Below are positions 58,997-64,000 of a stretch of 64,000 nucleotides of DNA, one piece after another. The translations under genes and the position numbers were made by a program. The notes below the pieces were generated by a model. The model was not told the origin of the DNA and did no database searches. It saw nothing but the letters and a program-made list of their open reading frames with translations. Numbering within the stretch: the stretch's first letter is position 1; each line of letters begins with the position of its first letter. This DNA comes from Paenibacillus dauci. Lineage in GTDB: Bacteria > Bacillota > Bacilli > Paenibacillales > Paenibacillaceae. Location: NCBI RefSeq assembly GCF_000971985.1, contig NZ_LAQQ01000009.1:1-64000 (forward strand), given 5' to 3'.

Positions 58997-59751
58997 ACCT
59001 GTGCGCCTGCCTGTCCGCTCGTGATTTTGAGCGCGATCGGGCCGAGGATTTCTTTTTGCAGCTCAATCATCTGCTGAATGCCCTGTTCTCCAAGCTCCAG
59101 CATCTGGTCCAGCTCCTTGCGGGTAAATGGACGATCTTCGCCTGTTCCCTGAAGCTCTACAAATTCACCGGTACCGGTCATAACGACGTTCATATCGACT
59201 TTGGCTTTGGAATCTTCTTCATAGTTCAGATCCAGTACAGCGCGGTCGCCTACGATACCTACGCTGACTGAAGCCAGATAATCGGTAATCGGGAAACGTG
59301 CCAGCTTGTGCTGTACCGCCAGTTTGTCCATCGCCATCGCAAGTGCAACAAATGATCCGGTAATCGAAGTCGTACGTGTACCGCCATCCGCCTGGATCAC
59401 GTCACAGTCTACCGTAATCGTACGCTCGCCGAGTGCCTGCAAATCTACGATCGAGCGCAGTGCGCGTCCGATCAGACGCTGGATTTCCATTGTGCGTCCG
59501 CCCAGTTTGCCTTTGGCGGCTTCACGCTGGTTACGTGTCTGTGTTGCGCGCGGGAGCATCGAGTACTCGGCGGTTACCCAGCCTCTGCCCTGTCCTTTCA
59601 TGAAATGAGGAACACGTTCCTCGACCGAAGCCGTGCACAGTACTTTGGTATCGCCTACTTCGATGTACACGGAACCTTCCGCGTATTTATTGACATTGGG
59701 TGTTATTTTCAAAGGGCGCAATTCGTTCTGCTGCCGTCCGTTGATTCTCAT
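58993..59751 (-). CDS. rph: Ribonuclease PH
   Basis: 252 aa. Phosphorolytic 3'-5' exoribonuclease that trims tRNA 3' ends. [54 protein letters not shown], and [39 protein letters not shown] are the family motifs. AGGAGGC site before the ATG. Confidence 0.97.
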   Translation of the reverse strand: MRINGRQQNELRPLKITPNVNKYAEGSVYIEVGDTKVLCTASVEERVPHFMKGQGRGWVTAEYSMLPRATQTRNQREAAKGKLGGRTMEIQRLIGRALRSIVDLQALGERTITVDCDVIQADGGTRTTSITGSFVALAMAMDKLAVQHKLARFPITDYLASVSVGIVGDRAVLDLNYEEDSKAKVDMNVVMTGTGEFVELQGTGEDRPFTRKELDQMLELGEQGIQQMIELQKEILGPIALKITSGQAGAQV

Positions 59752-60013
59752 GGTTGTCTGCCTCCTGCTTCTTATTTCGCATCCTTATTCTAACAAACCT
59801 CTCTCCTAAAAGCACCCTTAACCGTGAATTGACCGGAATCCACTATAAATAACCTCTCTCCGGTGCCTTCCAATTCCACTCTATTATCATCTGGTTAGCA
59901 TAAGGTACACACAGGTTAATATATCCCATATATACGGCTGTACGCGATTTGGACAGAGATTCTGCCGACCTGCGAACAGCCAGCTACAGTTCTATAGAGA
60001 GAGGTGTATTCAT

Positions 60014-60601
60014 ATGGAAAACAACGAATCCGGCAAAATGCCTTATAGTCTGCATAGTCTGAATGTAGAGCAGGCGACCCGGGAATGGCTGACCAAGCGT
60101 GGAGTCAGTATACGCGAAATTGCGGAGCTGGTCCTTTTTCTCCAGCAGAGCTATTATCCGGATCTGACGATGGAGGAATGCGAGCAGAGCGTCAACAAAG
60201 TATTGATGAAGCGCGAAGTACAGAATGCACTGCTGACCGGCGTGCAGCTGGATATTCTCGCAGAAAAAGGGCAGCTGATCTCGCCGCTGCAGGAGATGAT
60301 CGAGAATGATGAAGGATTGTACGGAGTCGATGAGATTCTGGCCTTTGCCATTGTAAATGTATACGGCAGTATCGGGTTCACCAACTATGGCTATATCGAC
60401 AAACTGAAACCTGGCGTACTCGGACGACTGAACGACAAGAGTCTGGGACCGATCCATACCTTCTTTGACGATATTGTCGGTGCGATTGCAGCCGCAGCCA
60501 GCAGCCGGATTGCCCACGGACGGCAGATGGATAATGAGCAGCATGTCGTCGATACCGCCCAGATCGAACTGCCGGAAGATGACGAGGCAAGCGAGCATTA
60601 A
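60014..60601 (+). CDS. Phosphatidylglycerophosphatase A-like protein (YutG family)
   Basis: 195 aa. The core (EILAFAIVNVYGSIGFTNYGYIDKLKPGVLGRLND and HTFFDDIVGAIAAAASSRIAH) matches the PgpA/YutG family. The N-terminal part (WLTKRGVSIREIAELVLFLQQSYYPDLTMEECEQSVNKVLMKREVQNALLTGVQLDILAEKG) is also typical of the Bacillus YutG form. Phosphatase activity is by family name only; no clear membrane helix is seen. GAGAGGTG before the ATG. Confidence 0.85.
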   Translation: MENNESGKMPYSLHSLNVEQATREWLTKRGVSIREIAELVLFLQQSYYPDLTMEECEQSVNKVLMKREVQNALLTGVQLDILAEKGQLISPLQEMIENDEGLYGVDEILAFAIVNVYGSIGFTNYGYIDKLKPGVLGRLNDKSLGPIHTFFDDIVGAIAAAASSRIAHGRQMDNEQHVVDTAQIELPEDDEASEH

Positions 60602-60757
60602 AGATAACCAGGTAAAGATACACAACCTGGAAAAGCAGCTATCCCTAAGACCCTTTTCGCAGCTGAAGACTGGACTTTTGCCGTATCTTATCTCGTAAGG
60701 GTAGCAAAAATAAAGCGAAATTAGCTGCACAGAACAAACCAGCTTGAATCTCAGCAA

Positions 60758-60812
60758 AATACACCTGCTGCTATAACATCACTATAGCAGCAGGTGTATT
60801 TTGTGTTTTTTG
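60758..60812. terminator. Convergent bidirectional terminator
   Basis: AATACACCTGCTGCTATA and TATAGCAGCAGGTGTATT form an 18-bp perfect stem, loop seven bases, T-rich tails on both sides. Ends the YutG-like gene and the facing membrane-protein gene. Confidence 0.92.
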
Positions 60813-60852
60813 ATCGATTTATTCCTAATTATAAATAAGTTTTTGTCCTATA

Positions 60853-61509
60853 CTATCGTGGCAACGGTGGTGGATCTTCCTCGTGCTTCGGTTCCTCTGT
60901 CACCCGGTGAGTGAGCTTGATATCCGGGCTGCGCCAGCGATAACGCTGCTCCTCACGTTCTTGGCGTTCCTTGCCTTCACTCGATATCCATTTGAGTACG
61001 AGCAGCCAGATGAGGCACACAGCCGTAAATACATAGATCAGACGCATTGGCAGAAGTCCTGCATAATTGCGGATCAGCATACCTGATAGCAGCAACAATT
61101 CCAGCACCGGAAACAGCAGTACCGAAAGAAAACGAGAAGGCAGCTGCTGTCCATGACGCTTGCGAACAATCAGCGTAGGAATGATATAGGCCAGAGTAAT
61201 ATACAGTGCAATCAGGGCAAATCCATTACTAAGTCGTCCACCATACGTGGTGAACGGGATAAAAGCCGCCGACCATCCCTGGCGTAGACCAATATTAAGC
61301 AGACTCATTACGCCCTGCACGACTGTTACGGCAAGACCTGTATAGACGAGTCCGGAGCGCCAGCGATGCCAGATTAAACGTTTGTTATCAGACAGCATCG
61401 ACATACTGCCAAATATTCCGATCATTGCCGCAATCAGCAATGCTAAATAAGCGAATAAGCGTAATCCCTGTACAATCAGATCTATTGCCATGCTGTCTGC
61501 ATTGTTCAT
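60853..61509 (-). CDS. Hypothetical membrane protein
   Basis: 218 aa, about six hydrophobic segments (LFAYLALLIAAMIGIFGSMSML, SGLVYTGLAVTVVQGVMSLL, NGFALIALYITLAYIIPTLIV, RFLSVLLFPVLELLLLSGMLI, LIYVFTAVCLIWLLVLKWI) and a charged proline-ended tail (EEPKHEEDPPPLPR). No family recognised. Start at 61509 after GAAAGGGGC; the longer frame upstream has no site and overlaps the next gene's promoter. Confidence 0.72.
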   Translation of the reverse strand: MNNADSMAIDLIVQGLRLFAYLALLIAAMIGIFGSMSMLSDNKRLIWHRWRSGLVYTGLAVTVVQGVMSLLNIGLRQGWSAAFIPFTTYGGRLSNGFALIALYITLAYIIPTLIVRKRHGQQLPSRFLSVLLFPVLELLLLSGMLIRNYAGLLPMRLIYVFTAVCLIWLLVLKWISSEGKERQEREEQRYRWRSPDIKLTHRVTEEPKHEEDPPPLPR

Positions 61510-61631
61510 GGTGTGTGCCCCTTTCGTAGCCTGGGCTATAATAGTGTGTTTATTGTAAAAGAGATAGCTTAAGATACGATGAAAAAGCAATTAATTCCAG
61601 TTAAATCCTGTCTGGGTGATAAAACGTTGTA

Positions 61632-61640
61632 TGATATAAT
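61632..61640 (+). promoter_or_regulatory. Extended -10 promoter of the BASS-type gene
   Basis: TGATATAAT (TGn plus perfect TATAAT) about 29 nt before the TTG start. It argues against a start further upstream. Confidence 0.5.
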
Positions 61641-61668
61641 CGAACAAAAACAAAAGGAGCCCCTGCGC

Positions 61669-62646
61669 TTGATTACAAGAGAAACTCTCGAACGTCAACA
61701 AATTGGGATTTATCTGCTGCTGCTTGTACTCGGTATCCTGATTGGTACTTTTGCGCCTGCGGGCGGAGCGACACTGGACATACTCCTGTCTCCTTTGCTG
61801 GCGATATTGTTGTACAGCATGTTTGTACAGATCCCTTTTATACATATCAGAAAAAGCATGGGCAATGCAATATTCATGACTGCCCTGCTGCTTGTTAATT
61901 TTGTAATCGTACCGCTGGTTGTCTGGCTGCTGATCACGCTGTTTCCTCAGCCCACACCGGCTCTGATCGGGATCTGCCTTGTTCTGCTGACCCCCTGTAT
62001 TGATTATGTGATCGTCTTTACCGGACTGGGACGCGGCAATGAACAGCTGATGCTGGCAGCGACACCACTGCTCCTTATTGTACAGCTGATTCTGCTGCCA
62101 TTCTACCTTAGCCTTTTTATCGGTACATCGGCGGCGGGAATGATGCAGACTGGGCCTTTTATTTCTACATTTATTATGCTGATCCTGATTCCGCTACTAC
62201 TGGCGATTGCTACCCAGCTATGGGCCAAACGAAAACAAGCAGGCAGTCAATGGCAGCAGCTGACCGCCTGGCTGCCGGTTCCGTTGATGGGACTGGTATT
62301 GTTCGTTATTACGGCTTCGCAGATTCACCGCGTGTACGAAGATATCCAGGTCGTCCTCGGTGTGCTGCCGATCTATGTAATATTCGCAATTGTCATGCCT
62401 GCAGCAGCAAGTCTGATTGCGCGGCTCTTCCGGCTGGATATCGGTGCAGGCCGGGCGCTGATCTTCAGCTCAAGCACACGCAATTCACTGGTTGTACTGC
62501 CGCTGGCTCTGGCACTGCCTCCGTCATGGGCACTTACTGCAGCAGCCGTGATCGTCACCCAGACGATGGTCGAACTGATAGCGGAGCTGATCTATATCCG
62601 GATTGTTCCTTCGCTGCTGCTGCGCTCACGGACTTCTGAGCAGTAG
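61669..62646 (+). CDS. BASS-type transporter (bile acid:sodium symporter / ACR3-like)
   Basis: 325 aa with ten predicted membrane helices. LLTPCIDYVIVFTGLGRGNEQLMLAATPLLLIVQL and ALIFSSSTRNSLVVLPLALALPPSW match the BASS/arsenite permease-like family (the characteristic N-S/R crossover helices). The substrate is not known; arsenite efflux is possible but the motif set is not decisive. TTG start at 61669 with AAAGGAG nine bases upstream; an ATG at 61579 lies before the promoter. Confidence 0.8.
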   Translation: MITRETLERQQIGIYLLLLVLGILIGTFAPAGGATLDILLSPLLAILLYSMFVQIPFIHIRKSMGNAIFMTALLLVNFVIVPLVVWLLITLFPQPTPALIGICLVLLTPCIDYVIVFTGLGRGNEQLMLAATPLLLIVQLILLPFYLSLFIGTSAAGMMQTGPFISTFIMLILIPLLLAIATQLWAKRKQAGSQWQQLTAWLPVPLMGLVLFVITASQIHRVYEDIQVVLGVLPIYVIFAIVMPAAASLIARLFRLDIGAGRALIFSSSTRNSLVVLPLALALPPSWALTAAAVIVTQTMVELIAELIYIRIVPSLLLRSRTSEQ

Positions 62647-62741
62647 AGGCTCCCAGCGGGTAATGAAAAAGAGAATCCTGTCTAACCATCCCAGCATATC
62701 CTGATAGATCCCAATTCACCTTAACGATAGGAGTGGCCTGC

Positions 62742-63167
62742 ATGTCGGACGAAGTTCACCGGATACACAAAGTTCCTTTTAGCAAAATCAGCGGTCTGCT
62801 GAATATCAGGCAAAAAATCGTAAATGTCTATCCCGACCACGTTAACAAGATGGTCATTGTCGAGACGGAAAAGCTGTCCCGCAAAGTCGACACCGTCGTT
62901 ATAGAGGTCAAAAACAACTATCTCGATATCCGTAAAATGACCGCCGCCGAGTACAACCAGCGGCCCTATGAACCCCATGTGGCAGACAAACTCAAAGCAC
63001 TGCTCGATGATGCCGAACGAGATGCCCTGCTGCACAGTCTCCAGCATACGATACGTCATACGGAGATTCAGCTGGATCACGAATCGTCTCCTCAGCTCCG
63101 GGAGCAAAGCGAGCAGTTTCTGAGCCATGCCCGGCGAGCGCTGTCCAAGCTGACCGATGGTGCCTGA
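62742..63167 (+). CDS. Hypothetical protein
   Basis: 141 aa, soluble, charged. The N-terminal half has beta-like VYPDHVNKMVIVETEKLSRKVDTVVIEVKNNYLDIRKM; the C-terminal half is helical (LLHSLQHTIRHTEIQLDHESSPQLREQSEQFLSHARRALSKL). Not recognised. AGGAGTGGCC site before the ATG. Confidence 0.7.
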   Translation: MSDEVHRIHKVPFSKISGLLNIRQKIVNVYPDHVNKMVIVETEKLSRKVDTVVIEVKNNYLDIRKMTAAEYNQRPYEPHVADKLKALLDDAERDALLHSLQHTIRHTEIQLDHESSPQLREQSEQFLSHARRALSKLTDGA

Positions 63168-63205
63168 GATACCCTGCAACAAATAATGATGACACGAGGT
63201 TGCTG

Positions 63206-63877
63206 ATGAATAAATCAATTCGGCAGCTGCTGTATATGCTGCTGCTTGCATTTGCACTGATTTATACGATATATACACTGTACCTGAATCTGTTCCTCGA
63301 TCCTGGAGCAGCCGATTTTCTGATTCACAAAACAGAGGAAAACCGTCCGCAGAACATACCGCTCTGGCTTAATATTATGTACATTCATGTTATTGCAGCC
63401 TGTCTCGCTATGGTAAGCGGCGCACTGAATTTCTCATCCTATTTGCTTCGTCGATACCGCCGCTGGCACCGAGTAAATGGTTATTTGTATATATTCGCTG
63501 TGCTGATTGTTGATCTGACGTCCGGGTATCTCGCTCCTTATGCGACAGGCAGCAAGATAACGAGTATTCCATTCAATCTGGTGAACATCGCATGGCTATG
63601 GATTACGATTACTGCGTTGGTGCAGATCAAGCGTGGCAATCTATTCCGGCATCGCCGCTGGATGGTGCGCAGTTATGTATTCTGCTTTACGAATATGTTT
63701 ATTCACGGAATTAGTCTGATCGGCCAGCATCTATTGGGAATGGAATACAGACTGAGTTATATTTGCGGGGTATATGGAGCAATTGTGGTCAATATCGTCA
63801 TAGCTGAATTCATAAATCGTACTCTTTTCCGCCATCCAGTAGCTATGACCAGGTTAACCACTGAACCAAACAAGTAA
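63206..63877 (+). CDS. DUF2306 family membrane protein
   Basis: 223 aa with about six membrane helices. NIMYIHVIAACLAMVSGALNFSSYLLRRYRRWHRVNGYLYIFAV and FRHRRWMVRSYVFCFTNMFIH are typical of DUF2306. Heme-linked roles have been suggested for related folds but none is established. Start at 63206 with GAGG six bases upstream. 39 nt after the hypothetical gene, likely co-transcribed. Confidence 0.82.
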   Translation: MNKSIRQLLYMLLLAFALIYTIYTLYLNLFLDPGAADFLIHKTEENRPQNIPLWLNIMYIHVIAACLAMVSGALNFSSYLLRRYRRWHRVNGYLYIFAVLIVDLTSGYLAPYATGSKITSIPFNLVNIAWLWITITALVQIKRGNLFRHRRWMVRSYVFCFTNMFIHGISLIGQHLLGMEYRLSYICGVYGAIVVNIVIAEFINRTLFRHPVAMTRLTTEPNK

Positions 63878-63894
63878 CGGGATCGTTAATCGAC

Positions 63895-63928
63895 AAAAAG
63901 GGCTCCCATAACGGAAGCCCTTTTTGTT
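63895..63928 (+). terminator. Terminator after the DUF2306 gene
   Basis: AAAAAGGGCT / AGCCCTTTTT with a ten-base loop and TTGTTG tail. The remaining 70 bases of the window show no gene. Confidence 0.85.
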
Positions 63929-64000
63929 GTATTTACTATTGTACAATCCGGTAATTCATATTCTGCCAATACATATAGAACGACCTTATCCGTTCCTGTA

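Noticed and set aside
59984-60757. 257-codon minus-strand frame over the YutG-like gene
   Set aside because: The plus-strand gene has a good ribosome binding site and a clear family match; the minus frame has neither.

Overview
The window is chromosomal DNA from a low-to-mid GC Gram-positive endospore-former, most likely a Paenibacillus or close relative. The signs are Shine-Dalgarno sites of the AGGAGG type, TTGACA/TATAAT-type promoters, a Firmicute-type ribosomal protein L27 with a cleavable N-terminal extension, a T-box in front of valS, a Spo0B-type phosphotransferase, and the Bacillus-like gene order mreBCD-minCD ... rplU-prp-rpmA-spo0B-obg-pheB-pheA. The species cannot be named from sequence reading alone.

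Layout. 1-153 is the 5' end of a 16S rRNA gene running out of the window on the minus strand, with two tandem promoters behind it. 0.9-43.6 kb is core genome, all on the minus strand. In transcription order (right to left) it holds: tig; clpP-clpX; ispG; lon; engB; a hypothetical gene; speD with an unusual leader; the heme/siroheme operon hemA-hemX-(precorrin-2 dehydrogenase)-hemC-cobA/hemD-hemB-hemL-rluA family; T-box-valS-folC-murC; DUF4321-maf-radC-mreBCD-minCD-rodA; rng; rplU-prp-rpmA; spo0B; obg; and pheB-hom-thrB-pheA.

43.9-50.0 kb is an accessory block bracketed by two nearly identical tRNA-Arg(UCU) genes in opposite orientation. It carries two Gfo/Idh/MocA oxidoreductases, an AraC-type regulator, a Cys-cluster protein, a PsiE-like membrane protein and a small hypothetical gene. 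50.3-52.2 kb is a large DUF342 (FapA-like) beta-helix protein.

52.4-58.0 kb is a compact five-gene minus-strand operon matching the STM4011-STM4015 set of uncharacterised families: an LRR-like protein, an ATP-grasp-like protein, a sulfatase/phosphatase-like hydrolase, a HemN-like radical SAM protein and a second radical SAM protein with a C-terminal cysteine cluster. Its function is unknown and it is the best candidate here for an undescribed system. 58.4-59.8 kb is rdgB-rph. 60.0-63.9 kb has a PgpA/YutG-like gene, a BASS-type transporter and several membrane or hypothetical genes.

Notable points: spoIVFA/spoIVFB are missing from the place they occupy in Bacillus subtilis between minD and rplU; speD has a candidate 13-codon upstream ORF built into a stem-loop; three short tandem repeats lie between genes; and one hypothetical gene may start at an ATT codon.
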